19,027 nt of DNA from Planctomycetes bacterium GWF2_50_10 (GTDB lineage Bacteria; Planctomycetota; Phycisphaerae; Sedimentisphaerales; GWF2-50-10). The notes under the pieces were generated by a model. It had not been told where the DNA came from. It saw nothing but the letters and a program-made list of their open reading frames with translations, and made no database searches. The DNA is taken from NCBI GenBank assembly GCA_001824635.1, contig MHYB01000029.1:1-19027 (forward strand). Reading direction: 5' to 3'. The translations under genes and the position numbers were made by a program. Each line of letters starts with the position of its first letter. Positions within the stretch are counted from its first letter, which is position 1. This document shows positions 1 through 7,727 of this stretch, one piece after another.

Positions 1-406
1 TGTTGCCGTGTGCCTTCGCCGGCATCATATGTTGGGAGTTCCGAAAAAACGTAGCGGCCTTGTTTTTGCCGGAATCACTGAGCGAAAACTGCTGGGCCGT
101 ATAAAGAAGCTTTGCAGAAAGCTTAAATTTGCAAACCCCAATCAGTACAAGCTCCATTCGTTTAGACACCATTTTGCCAGCTTGTGTGCAAATCACCATG
201 TTGCCTTCCGTAAAGCGCTGGCCTAGCTTGGCCATAGTTCGTCGGAAATGCTAGATTTGTACTATCATTTGCATAACGATGACAGTCAAAAAGCCACGGC
301 AGAACTGGCGAATTCGCGTGTGACACAGGGACAATTTGGGGCGGTGGATTTGCTTTTGAGGGCAAACGGCCAGTATAAAATCGAGAAAACTCTTGCAAGT
401 TCCTGA
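1..406 (+). pseudogene. tyrosine recombinase (phage-type integrase), C-terminal catalytic fragment with an internal amber stop
   Basis: The frame is open from the left edge, so the gene begins outside the window. The visible part carries the end of the tyrosine recombinase catalytic domain: an H-x-x-R box (LHSFRHHFAS, about 160-190), then LGHSSSEM and DLYYHLHN, whose second tyrosine is the likely nucleophile. Between the HxxR box and LGH, codon 224-226 is TAG, where relatives usually have tryptophan or another hydrophobic residue (KALA-stop-LGHSS), so a TGG to TAG change is the simplest reading. The frame then continues undisturbed to TGA at 404-406, just before the 3' end of a convergent tRNA-Ser gene. 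Recombinases of this family often integrate at tRNA 3' ends, so this is probably a leftover of an element inserted there. Without suppression the protein loses its last catalytic His and Tyr and would be dead. Confidence 0.85.
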
Positions 407-441
407 ATTTGCAGAGCTTACAGACGTGCTATTAGAAAAAG

Positions 442-528
442 CGGAGAGGGCGGGATTCGAACCCGCGGTAGGGCAAGCCCTACACAGCCTTTCCAAGGCT
501 GCTCGATCAGCCGCTCCGACACCTCTCC
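442..528 (-). tRNA. tRNA-Ser (anticodon GGA)
   Basis: On the minus strand the acceptor stem GGAGAGG (528-522) pairs with CCTCTCC (449-443), with discriminator G at 442 and no encoded CCA. The anticodon stem CAGCC/GGCTG encloses the loop TTGGAAA, giving anticodon GGA (reads UCC/UCU). A long variable arm (TAGGGCTTGCCCTA) is typical of tRNA-Ser, and the T-arm has GGTTCGAATCC. It lies 15 bases downstream of tadA in the same direction and could be processed from the dapF-tadA transcript. Its 5' half is identical to that of the other tRNA-Ser in this window. Confidence 0.96.
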
Positions 529-543
529 GTAACAAAGAACTAT

Positions 544-1041
544 TTACTTTTTTTCGCGTTTTTGCCGGAAGAAATCCGACAGCATCGCAGAGCATTCGTT
601 TTCCAGCACGCCTGATGTAACCTCAAGCCTGTGGTTAAGCCGCGGGTCCTGTACGATATTGTACAATGAGCCGCACGAGCCTGTTTTGGGATCGGAGCAG
701 CCGTAAACAAGCCGCTCCATCCGGGCAAGCACCAGTGCCCCGGCGCACATCGGGCAAGGCTCTAATGTAACATAAATTGTGCAGTTATGCAACCTCCAGC
801 TTTCAAGATGCTGCGAGGCTGCGGTTATTGCGAGAATTTCGGCATGGGCGGTGGGATCGCAAAGCTGTTCGCGTTCGTTGTAGGCTTTTGCGATTATCTG
901 GCCCTGATGAACTATAATGCAGCCGATAGGGACATCACCGTTTTCCTGTGCAATGAGGGCCTGGCGTATGGCGGCCTGCATGAACCGCTCATCTGGCCTG
1001 GCGTTGAAGACCGAATCGTTTTGGCTTTCGAGCTGGCTCAT
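544..1041 (-). CDS. tadA: tRNA-specific adenosine deaminase TadA
   Basis: 165 residues, normal for the family. TadA deaminates A34 of tRNA-Arg(ACG) to inosine in the cytoplasm. The zinc site is complete: H66-A-E68 (TAHAEIL), with E68 as proton shuttle, and P-C96-P-M-C99 (LEPCPMCAGAL). The substrate-side VPIGC motif (around residue 37) is also present. Its ATG follows directly on the stop codon of dapF (TAA then ATG), so the two genes are almost certainly translated from one message. The tRNA-Ser gene downstream is not a TadA substrate, since it has a G34. CMP/dCMP or guanine deaminases share the zinc motif, but length and context favour TadA. Confidence 0.93.
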   Translation of the reverse strand: MSQLESQNDSVFNARPDERFMQAAIRQALIAQENGDVPIGCIIVHQGQIIAKAYNEREQLCDPTAHAEILAITAASQHLESWRLHNCTIYVTLEPCPMCAGALVLARMERLVYGCSDPKTGSCGSLYNIVQDPRLNHRLEVTSGVLENECSAMLSDFFRQKREKK

Positions 1042-1917
1042 TTATAAAGGCCACTCGCCCCAGAAGACTTCTACCGCGGGGCCGGTCATGTAGACGCAAT
1101 TATCCGTCTGCGACCAGGTGAGTTCGAGATCGCCGCCGGGGAGATGGGCAAGTGCTTTTCGCTGCGAAGAGCCGGTCAGGACGGAGGCGACGAGGCACGC
1201 GCACGCGCCTGTGCCGCAGGCGAGGGTTATGCCTGAGCCGCGTTCCCATGTTCGCATAGAGAATTCACGGGGGCCATCGATCTTTACAAAGTGGGCATTT
1301 GTCCGCTGGGGGAACAAACTGTGTTTTTCGATCACAGGGCCGATCCGGTCAAGATCGACAGCCGCTAGGTCTTCTGTGAAAAACACGGCGTGGGGGTTTC
1401 CCATTGATACGCAGGTCATGTCGAAATCGGTATCGGCGAATTTGACGGGAATATTTACGGCGGATTCACCGGCCAGGGCTACGGGAATCCTTGCTGGTTC
1501 AAGGATAGGCTGGCCCATATTGACACAAACCTGCTGAACCTTGTCGCTGGAATCGAGGTCGAGTCCGACGGTCAAGATGCCGTTTCCGGTTTCGATATTG
1601 AGGCTTGCCGGGTATGTTGCCTGGCCGGGGACAGAGAATGGGCCTCCAGATCGGGCTAACTGGTGGTCATAGGAATACTTTGCCACGCAGCGGATGCCGT
1701 TGCCGCACATTTGCGATTCTGAGCCATCGGCATTGAACATTCGCATGCGAACATCGGCTATTTTCGACGGGCAAATGAGAATAAGGCCGTCGGAGCCTAT
1801 GCCAAAGTGCCTGTCCGACACCACTTGCGCAAGCGCAGCGGGGTCTGAGATATGCTCTTTAAAGCAATCTATATAAACATAATCATTGCCGATGCCCTGC
1901 ATTTTTGTGAAACGCAT
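1042..1917 (-). CDS. dapF: diaminopimelate epimerase DapF
   Basis: 291 residues. The enzyme interconverts LL- and meso-diaminopimelate using two cysteines as acid and base, feeding lysine and peptidoglycan synthesis. Both are present: C71 in SQMCGNGIRC and C234 in TLACGTGACA. The N-terminal MRFTKMQGIGNDYVYID and the central MGNPHAVFF are classic family signatures. The ATG at 1917 is preceded by GAGG at a four-base spacing, which supports this start. It is the first gene of a dapF-tadA pair with no intergenic base. A working DapF implies that the host makes meso-DAP, hence probably a DAP-type peptidoglycan or at least lysine by this route. Confidence 0.95.
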   Translation of the reverse strand: MRFTKMQGIGNDYVYIDCFKEHISDPAALAQVVSDRHFGIGSDGLILICPSKIADVRMRMFNADGSESQMCGNGIRCVAKYSYDHQLARSGGPFSVPGQATYPASLNIETGNGILTVGLDLDSSDKVQQVCVNMGQPILEPARIPVALAGESAVNIPVKFADTDFDMTCVSMGNPHAVFFTEDLAAVDLDRIGPVIEKHSLFPQRTNAHFVKIDGPREFSMRTWERGSGITLACGTGACACLVASVLTGSSQRKALAHLPGGDLELTWSQTDNCVYMTGPAVEVFWGEWPL

Positions 1918-1957
1918 AGAACCTCAAAAAACGTGAATTTAATATTGCTTATCGGTG

Positions 1958-2098
1958 CTATTCAGTGAAATTGGACGCGCCCGCTTCGATCTGCTCGCCG
2001 GTCCAGCGGACATCGCCGCCAAGGCCTTCCATCGTCTGGCAACCGGCTATAACGAAGCAAACAGCGGCCAAAATAAGGGCAAGAATGTTTTTTTTCAT
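1958..2098 (-). CDS. small entericidin-like lipoprotein (copy 2)
   Basis: A 46-residue frame starting MKKNILALILAAVCFVIAGC: a basic start, a hydrophobic stretch and a lipobox (IAG|C20), then a short hydrophilic tail with the pattern QTMEGLGGDVRWTGEQIEAG. That layout (lipobox, then G-x-G-x-D and G-x-x-I-x-x-G) matches the entericidin EcnA/EcnB family of tiny cell-envelope lipoproteins. GGAGAG lies five bases before the ATG, which supports translation. It follows a paralogue 25 bases upstream on the same strand. Known entericidins act as an antidote/toxin pair linked to stationary-phase lysis in Enterobacteria. Here the family is recognised by pattern only and the function is unknown. Confidence 0.72.
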   Translation of the reverse strand: MKKNILALILAAVCFVIAGCQTMEGLGGDVRWTGEQIEAGASNFTE

Positions 2099-2123
2099 GT
2101 TACTCTCCAACCAAGCGTGAATA

Positions 2124-2288
2124 CTACTCTTCTTTTATGAAATGCTGGGCACTTTTCTGGGTACCTTCGCCGAGCGACTGGAGGTCTTTGCCGAAGCCTT
2201 CAACCATCTGGCAGCCTGCAAAGGTAAACGCCATTGCGACAAGGACGGTGACGAAAATCGCGAATTTAAGCATTTTTACTTTTCTCAT
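2124..2288 (-). CDS. small entericidin-like lipoprotein (copy 1)
   Basis: A 54-residue frame with a hydrophobic signal ending in a lipobox (TFAG|C26) and a short mature part, QMVEGFGKDLQSLGEGTQKS, close in plan to the next gene (GCQ-M-EG-G-D). The ATG at 2288 has no obvious ribosome site; an internal ATG at 2273-2271 (residue 6) is preceded by GAGAAAAG and gives a more usual 49-residue lipoprotein, so the start is uncertain. The two frames share 'AGCQ', 'M-EG-G-D' and a helical tail, so they look like a tandem duplication. The pair lies divergent from xth, with a possible promoter at about 2326-2353. Confidence 0.7.
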   Translation of the reverse strand: MRKVKMLKFAIFVTVLVAMAFTFAGCQMVEGFGKDLQSLGEGTQKSAQHFIKEE

Positions 2289-2325
2289 GTTTTAAACCCA
2301 AATAGAATTAGCGCACATCGCTCAG

Positions 2326-2353
2326 ATTGTAATATACTTGGGCCAATGCACAA
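2326..2353 (-). promoter_or_regulatory. candidate sigma-70-type promoter for the lipoprotein pair
   Basis: On the minus strand, TTGTGC (2353-2348) and TACAAT (2331-2326) are separated by 16 bases and lie about 40 bases before the first lipoprotein ATG. Matches to the consensus are partial and nothing else supports it. Confidence 0.3.
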
Positions 2354-2387
2354 GTGTTTTTTAATCAGGTAGTTATAGGATTAATCT

Positions 2388-3158
2388 ATGAAGATTGCTA
2401 CATATAATGCCAACTCGATTCGGTCCAGAATGGGTATTATCCTGAAATGGCTCCAGGAGCATAATCCCGACGTGCTTTGCGTGCAGGAGACGAAGGTTAC
2501 GGATGATCTGTTTCCCAGAATCGAATTCGAGTCTGCCGGGTATAAATGTGCGTTTAAAGGCCAAAAAAGCTATAACGGGGTGGCGATTTTGAGCCGGCAT
2601 GATATGGAGCAGGTGCAATTTGGCCTTGGCGATGGCGAACCAGCCGATGACACGAGGCTCCTTAAGGCGCAAATACAGGGCATAAATGTAGTTACGACGT
2701 ATGTGCCGCAGGGCTATTTGGCGGGGGATCCTAAGTTTGCGTTTAAATTGGCGTGGTTTAAAAGGCTCCGCCACTGGTTTGAGAGCAATTTCAAACCTAC
2801 TGATCCGGTTGTCTGGACGGGGGATCTGAATGTAGCCCTTGAGGATATCGATGTTCATGATCCCCAGAGGCTCAGGAACCATGTTTGTTTTCACCCCGAC
2901 GCCAAGGCCGCGCTGCAAAGCGTTATCCAGTGGGGGTTTATAGATCTGCTGAGGGTTTACCATCCCGAAGCGGGGCAGTACACATTCTGGGACTACCGCT
3001 ATCCTAAATGGATAAAAAAAGATGTCGGCTGGCGCCTGGATTACATTCTGGCTACAAAGTCCCTTGTTAAAAAGTGCCTTTCCTGCGAAATCGACAGGGG
3101 GCCGAGGCTGGAGGCTAGTCCGAGCGATCACACGTTTGTGGTGGCGGAGTTCAAATGA
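2388..3158 (+). CDS. xth: exodeoxyribonuclease III / AP endonuclease (Xth family)
   Basis: 256 residues, the usual size of bacterial ExoIII. The enzyme nicks DNA 5' of abasic sites and trims 3' ends in base excision repair, using a Mg-dependent exonuclease-endonuclease-phosphatase fold. All signature residues can be seen: N7 (MKIATYNANSIRSR), E34 (CVQETKV), Y105, D146 and N148 (VVWTGDLNVAL), D218 (WRLDYIL), and the D247-H248 pair (SPSDHTFV). The start has the standard family N-terminus, but the upstream sequence (ATAGGATTAATCT) is a weak ribosome site. It is divergent from the lipoprotein genes and convergent with the ATPase-TPR gene of the island. Confidence 0.94.
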   Translation: MKIATYNANSIRSRMGIILKWLQEHNPDVLCVQETKVTDDLFPRIEFESAGYKCAFKGQKSYNGVAILSRHDMEQVQFGLGDGEPADDTRLLKAQIQGINVVTTYVPQGYLAGDPKFAFKLAWFKRLRHWFESNFKPTDPVVWTGDLNVALEDIDVHDPQRLRNHVCFHPDAKAALQSVIQWGFIDLLRVYHPEAGQYTFWDYRYPKWIKKDVGWRLDYILATKSLVKKCLSCEIDRGPRLEASPSDHTFVVAEFK

Positions 3159-3459
3159 TTATATTGTGGACATTGAGGATTAATGTTTGTTTTGGGTCAT
3201 GTAAAAAAGTTTGTCAAGTGAATTTTTTTGGGGGGTACAGGGGGGGCTTGGGGTAGTTTTTAGTCATTAGTTTTTAGTTTTTCGTAAAAAAACAGCAAAA
3301 AAATGGTGGTTTTGGGGGGTAAATGGGTGGGATTTTTTTTGATGAAATGGGGTTGAAAATGGCGGGGGTTTGTGGGAGTGAGCAGTGAGGAGGCAAGGGA
3401 GGAAAGAAGTTAGAGTCTGGAAAAAAAGATAAACTTAGTTCTTTACCCACCTCACACAA
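3159..3459. other. G/T-rich, low-complexity spacer between convergent genes
   Basis: I see no gene here. The plus strand has repeated G-tracts (3230-3235, 3240-3246, 3250-3253; then 3314-3319, 3325-3327, 3329-3331) mixed with T-runs, which fits the pattern of possible G-quadruplexes. Five degenerate heptamers lie at 3251-3285. The spacer marks the xth-side edge of the AT-rich island. A frame of about 60 codons on the minus strand is only a proline/phenylalanine-rich reading of this biased DNA. Confidence 0.7.
3251..3285 (+). repeat. degenerate heptamer tandem repeat (NNTTAGT type)
   Basis: Five consecutive 7-mers: GGGTAGT, TTTTAGT, CATTAGT, TTTTAGT, TTTTCGT. The same consensus recurs right after carB at 14165-14192. 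Confidence 0.65.
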
Positions 3460-6081
3460 TTAAAGCAGGCGACAAATGCCAGATTCGATGTCGGCTTTGA
3501 GCTTTTTGTATTTGCCTGTAATTTTTCGGCCATCATGATACATTACTTCGACTTTTTCATTCGGGCCAATTTTCTTATTTACAGTATCTGTGTTCGCTTT
3601 CACATCCAAATATATTTTAAGCGATTCACGATTTGATTTATTGACTACATTAAAAGCTCGCTGCTTAAACAATTGAAAAGGCTTGTGATCTTTAAAAATG
3701 TGATTTCGTTCTTCAGAAAACTTCAAGAATCGCCTAGCTGAAGCCAATTCTTCAGATTTTTGTTGCAAAAGGCCATACGCGGCCATTTCAGAGTAAAAAA
3801 TTGGCGCGAACTCTGCCGATGTATTCTCATCTGACGATTCATAGAAACGTTTAATTATTTGAGTTAAATTTAGTGCTTCTTTATAATAACCCGCTTTTAT
3901 TGCTTTTACGATAAAATTAGCAAATAAGGCTAAATCGAGTTTATCAATTTTTTCAGATTTGCAAATCAGGTCAATATATCTTTCCTTGAACTCCAGATAT
4001 TCCGGCTCAGCAGCACAGAATCGGACTAAATCTCTGTAGCAAAGAGATATGAGATTAGAATCATTAAATTCCTTGTATTTAATAATTACCTGTAAATCCA
4101 ACGCTTTTCCAACTGAAATTCTATTTGTCTGGAAGGCATGTAAGCCCAAGTTATACAATAATCTATTTTCGCTAATATTTTCGTGTTCGACATGCTCTTT
4201 CGCGTAAGTGAACAGTTTATTAAAGCCTTCTGTTTCAATTAAAAACAGCTCAACCAGTATGTTATAGAATGTTTTAATACCAAAGTAAAATACTGCTACA
4301 TGATTCTCAACAGGATTCAATTTCCGATCGAGAATGTTATCAACCAACAGATTAAGCCATCTTTTCTTATCATCATCAGATTTTGAACAAAGCGCTAACT
4401 CATAAATTATGTTAGGCCAGAATTCAACATCCCTAAACTCCGATGCCAAATGCATATGTTTCTGAGCTTCATTTAATTCATTTGAGCGATAATAGGCTTG
4501 TCCTAGAATAAAATGAGTAATAGCTTTGTAGAAGCCAATATCGTCACTGTTTAACTGCTCGTTATTTTTAATACATTCAAGAACTTCTTCGTTAATCACA
4601 ATTATCCGATTTTGGTTTGTATCAAAGTCGTTTGTGAATAGTGCATACGATAAAAAGCATGCTGCTTTGAGAAAAATAGTATTGCCTTTGTAATTACAAT
4701 AAATTTCCTCAAAACAACTAATGCTGGATTTGTAATCTTTTAATACATAATAGGATGCGCCTAAGTGATAGATCTGTTCATAATATAAATGCGCAAAACC
4801 TGTTTTGTCATAGAGACAAGCTTTCCAATTCTGAATAGCTTCATTGAAATTATTAACTTTGAAATATGCATATGCTAGCCGATTAGTGCACATTCTCTTC
4901 TGAGTTTGAGTCAAGTTTGGTAATTTCAATACTTCAATAGTTTGAGATATCACTTCTGCGTAATTACCCGCTTTAAATAGTGCTTCGACTTGGTCGGTTG
5001 CAACTTTTTCTTTCAGCTCAAGTTCCTGTAGCCATTCATCACTGAGACAATTAGCAAGTATTTTGTTTTTAATTTTAATTTCGCTGTTCTCATAATTTGC
5101 TGCAATAATTCCACTTAGATATAATTTCTTTCTGATGTCGTTACTTAAAGTGTCACCTTTATTATACCCAATCTGAAAAATTGCATTTCGTATTTCACTA
5201 TCTCTGGCAACCAGACTTCTAATATGATCAATTGGGGCCTTATCGAAATCAGTCAGATACAATCTTTTTACGATCGAGTCAACATCGCTAGAGTTTATAT
5301 GTTTTCCGCTTATAAGCAGATTTTCCAACTCAGAACAGATATCCCAAGTCATTCGGGCGTTACCGCCCGCCCAATCGAAAATTCGTAAACTAATCTCGTG
5401 GTCTAAACAATCAAGCTTTGCATTTTTTAAAAACCGCATGAACTCGGAAAGGCTGAAATCATTGAGATATATTTTTTCTCCAATGTTAAAAGGTGAAATA
5501 GCCTTGTTTTTGATTAATGATGTTGGCTCAGCTACACCTGAAAGAATATAAGTTAATCGGTTATATTCCTCAAAATTAATGCGAGAAAAGTACACACTTC
5601 GAATTTGAGCAAATACTTGATCAGAGAAATCGGTTGCGAACAAACCATCAATTTCATCCAATAGTATAATAATATTTTGATCTGTGCTATTTAGAAGCAG
5701 TCGAAGCTCGTTTTCGTGTTCTTTGTGAGCGGGTATTTGTTGGGTCTTCTCGTCTTCCTTAAGTCTGGTTTCAATGATTTGTGAGTGAATGGATTGAAAA
5801 ACATCGTTATTTGTTTCTATTGCTATATCAATAATATTGCGAAAACACGATTGCACATTATTGTATGATTTAGATAAATCAACATAAGCAAACTTATGCT
5901 TACTTTTGTGTTTTCTCGTTGCGTTCAGAAGCAGATTTGTTTTGCCCATTTGCCGTGCAACCAATATGTACCCAGGGCGACCCATTTGGTCAATAATGGA
6001 AGCAAGTTGTCTATCAGCGCTTCTTTCTACATACAAAGACTCATTCACTAAAGTTGTGAGCTTTAAAACTTTTTGTCTCAT
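3460..6081 (-). CDS. AAA_35-like ATPase with TPR-like repeats (second gene of the island operon)
   Basis: 873 residues. Residues 15-220 resemble the AAA-like (AAA_35, PF14516) domain of bacterial signalling ATPases: an N-terminal YVERSADRQL, a non-classical P-loop VARQMGKTN (41-49) lacking the usual first glycine, Walker B IIILLDEID (137-145), a sensor-like LTYILSGVAEP, and the family's SPFNIGEKIYLNDFS (196-210). After a winged-helix-like stretch comes a long run of paired helices (about 360-830) of TPR type, for example around FKAGNYAEVISQTIEVL and LAYAYFKVNNFNEAIQ, probably for partner or ligand binding. The last 30 residues (V-x-V-M-Y-H-D-G-R-K-I-T-G-K-Y-K-K) form a small basic module. The start overlaps the stop of the upstream nucleosidase-ATPase gene by one base (TAATG), so the two are coupled. 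No signal peptide or membrane segment is seen. Its exact role is unknown; a sensor or regulator for the nucleosidase is inferred. Confidence 0.85.
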   Translation of the reverse strand: MRQKVLKLTTLVNESLYVERSADRQLASIIDQMGRPGYILVARQMGKTNLLLNATRKHKSKHKFAYVDLSKSYNNVQSCFRNIIDIAIETNNDVFQSIHSQIIETRLKEDEKTQQIPAHKEHENELRLLLNSTDQNIIILLDEIDGLFATDFSDQVFAQIRSVYFSRINFEEYNRLTYILSGVAEPTSLIKNKAISPFNIGEKIYLNDFSLSEFMRFLKNAKLDCLDHEISLRIFDWAGGNARMTWDICSELENLLISGKHINSSDVDSIVKRLYLTDFDKAPIDHIRSLVARDSEIRNAIFQIGYNKGDTLSNDIRKKLYLSGIIAANYENSEIKIKNKILANCLSDEWLQELELKEKVATDQVEALFKAGNYAEVISQTIEVLKLPNLTQTQKRMCTNRLAYAYFKVNNFNEAIQNWKACLYDKTGFAHLYYEQIYHLGASYYVLKDYKSSISCFEEIYCNYKGNTIFLKAACFLSYALFTNDFDTNQNRIIVINEEVLECIKNNEQLNSDDIGFYKAITHFILGQAYYRSNELNEAQKHMHLASEFRDVEFWPNIIYELALCSKSDDDKKRWLNLLVDNILDRKLNPVENHVAVFYFGIKTFYNILVELFLIETEGFNKLFTYAKEHVEHENISENRLLYNLGLHAFQTNRISVGKALDLQVIIKYKEFNDSNLISLCYRDLVRFCAAEPEYLEFKERYIDLICKSEKIDKLDLALFANFIVKAIKAGYYKEALNLTQIIKRFYESSDENTSAEFAPIFYSEMAAYGLLQQKSEELASARRFLKFSEERNHIFKDHKPFQLFKQRAFNVVNKSNRESLKIYLDVKANTDTVNKKIGPNEKVEVMYHDGRKITGKYKKLKADIESGICRLL

Positions 6082-7727
6082 TATATGCCCAGTTGAATTA
6101 GTGTTTCGCGAATAGATGAATTAATATTGTAATTTGTTTTTTTTCTCAGTATTAAATGATTTTTCGCAAATGTCTTTATAAATCGCGGGGAATTGGTAGA
6201 GGCAGCCAATACTTGCTTTATTTCGGAATTTGTGAGTTGAATTTTTAAAGTTCTATTTATTAAGCCCATCAGATTTTCAATCTGGACATCTTCCCATGTT
6301 TTATGTGGTATAAACCTCAGATGTTCCGAAATTTTTTTCTGAACAGGTGAAATTCCAGTTGAAGGCGAATTGATGGAAGAGAGTGCAAATTTTAAAGTTG
6401 ATTTTAAGTGGGTTTGTTTATGAGAAATAATTAAGGAAAAAATATGCTGTACAAAAAGAGCGAACTCAACCTCATCATCAAAGGGTATTTCCTCAATGCA
6501 TATAATACACTGGTCCGAATTGTTTTGCTTGTTTAATAAATTTGATAGGTGCTTTATAATCGTAGGGGGCCGCAGATTAACAAGTTTATCCGGGCATGCA
6601 TTCAATTCAAAATAGAGCCCTGCAAAAACTTCATCAGCATTTCCACCAATATAGTTACCTAAGCTAATATAGATATGATTCTTTTTTGATTGCGATAGGT
6701 ATCTCGAAATAATGCTACTTTTGCCGCATCCACATGGGCCATGAATCCAAGCACTTGTAATTTCTAAAGTTTCTTTAAAATCTAAATCTTCTTGCCTTTC
6801 TAAATAAAAAGTTTCACATTCAGGCCTATATGTCTCAAATAACACAAGCTCAGTTAAGTGCCCATCATATTCTCTGTTTATTTCCACTTCTGGCGAGGTA
6901 ATCTTTACAAATTGCAGTTCACTGAATGCATGTTCATTAGTAAATACATTTAAGCACAGCGATACAGCTGCAACTGCTGCTATTGCCTGATATTGTTCTT
7001 TGTTCTGCCCCTTATTACCATCTGCGAAATCGCAAATACCCTTTACAATTATCCATGGCACATTTTTACTTTCGGCCGCAGCAAAAACTCCAGCACCTTC
7101 CATTTCACCACCTTGAGCATTCTGCCACTGTGAAAGTAATGCGTCACGTGCTGCTTTATTATCGATTAGCGACTCCCCTGAAAGGAGCTGGCAAACAATG
7201 ACGTCAGGAATATTCCCTGAAGGTAGATTGTGTCGCCAATTAACCACATACTTGAACCGATTTAACAGAATTTTGTTGGCAGGATGCGGAATGCCTTTGG
7301 GGATTATCTCTTTCGCACTAACTCTTTTACGATCATATGGTATAACAGTTTCCGAGACCAGAACATCACCTATTTTCTGCTTTTTATTATCAATACCAAA
7401 AGCTATACCGACCATGATGATCGCTTTAGGTTTCCAAGCATCTATCGCATCTCGTACGGTATTTATCGACCCGCCAATACCAAGAGATCCCATTTCGCAT
7501 TGCACATGAATTGCACAGAAAGCCCCAAATTTCGCTAAGTAGTATGTTTGATTACCATAACAGACTTTTAATATTGCTTTATAGCCAGGAATGGGATTTA
7601 GCTTTGAATGCAATGCTTTCGTTTCTATATCCGTAGCGGTCACGATTACAAAACTTATTTTGTCGACCAAAGCAGTTAATTCGTCAAACGAAGTTGCGAG
7701 ATATTTTTCATCTATTTCTTGAGACAA
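6081..7727 (-). CDS. PNP/MTAN-type nucleosidase fused to a P-loop ATPase (first gene of the island operon)
   Basis: 548 residues. Residues 23-262 form a nucleoside phosphorylase/MTA-SAH nucleosidase domain: VTATDIETKAL with E35, MVGIAFGID (105-113) in the substrate-loop position, GGEMEGAGVF with E208 and E210, and GICDFADGNKG with D233. These match the E12, E174 and D197 positions known from E. coli MTAN, so the active site looks intact. A second part has a good P-loop GPCGCGKSS (330-338) and a Walker B-like CIICIEEIP (407-415), followed by a helical tail. The start is TTG at 7727: an in-frame TAG lies four codons upstream, GGCGGAA precedes it, and no ATG occurs before the catalytic motifs. 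PNP-family domains are known immune effectors that break down ATP in Detocs, CBASS and NLR-like proteins; a similar job here is inferred. A housekeeping MTAN would be about 230 residues with no ATPase. Confidence 0.87.
   Translation of the reverse strand: MSQEIDEKYLATSFDELTALVDKISFVIVTATDIETKALHSKLNPIPGYKAILKVCYGNQTYYLAKFGAFCAIHVQCEMGSLGIGGSINTVRDAIDAWKPKAIIMVGIAFGIDNKKQKIGDVLVSETVIPYDRKRVSAKEIIPKGIPHPANKILLNRFKYVVNWRHNLPSGNIPDVIVCQLLSGESLIDNKAARDALLSQWQNAQGGEMEGAGVFAAAESKNVPWIIVKGICDFADGNKGQNKEQYQAIAAVAAVSLCLNVFTNEHAFSELQFVKITSPEVEINREYDGHLTELVLFETYRPECETFYLERQEDLDFKETLEITSAWIHGPCGCGKSSIISRYLSQSKKNHIYISLGNYIGGNADEVFAGLYFELNACPDKLVNLRPPTIIKHLSNLLNKQNNSDQCIICIEEIPFDDEVEFALFVQHIFSLIISHKQTHLKSTLKFALSSINSPSTGISPVQKKISEHLRFIPHKTWEDVQIENLMGLINRTLKIQLTNSEIKQVLAASTNSPRFIKTFAKNHLILRKKTNYNINSSIRETLIQLGI

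Noticed and set aside
2373..3131. Minus-strand frame of 252 codons opposite xth
   Set aside because: Antisense shadow; the plus strand has all ExoIII catalytic motifs.
3274..3459. Minus-strand Pro/Phe-rich frame of 61 codons
   Set aside because: It is a reading of the G/T-rich low-complexity spacer, without a ribosome site or protein-like composition.
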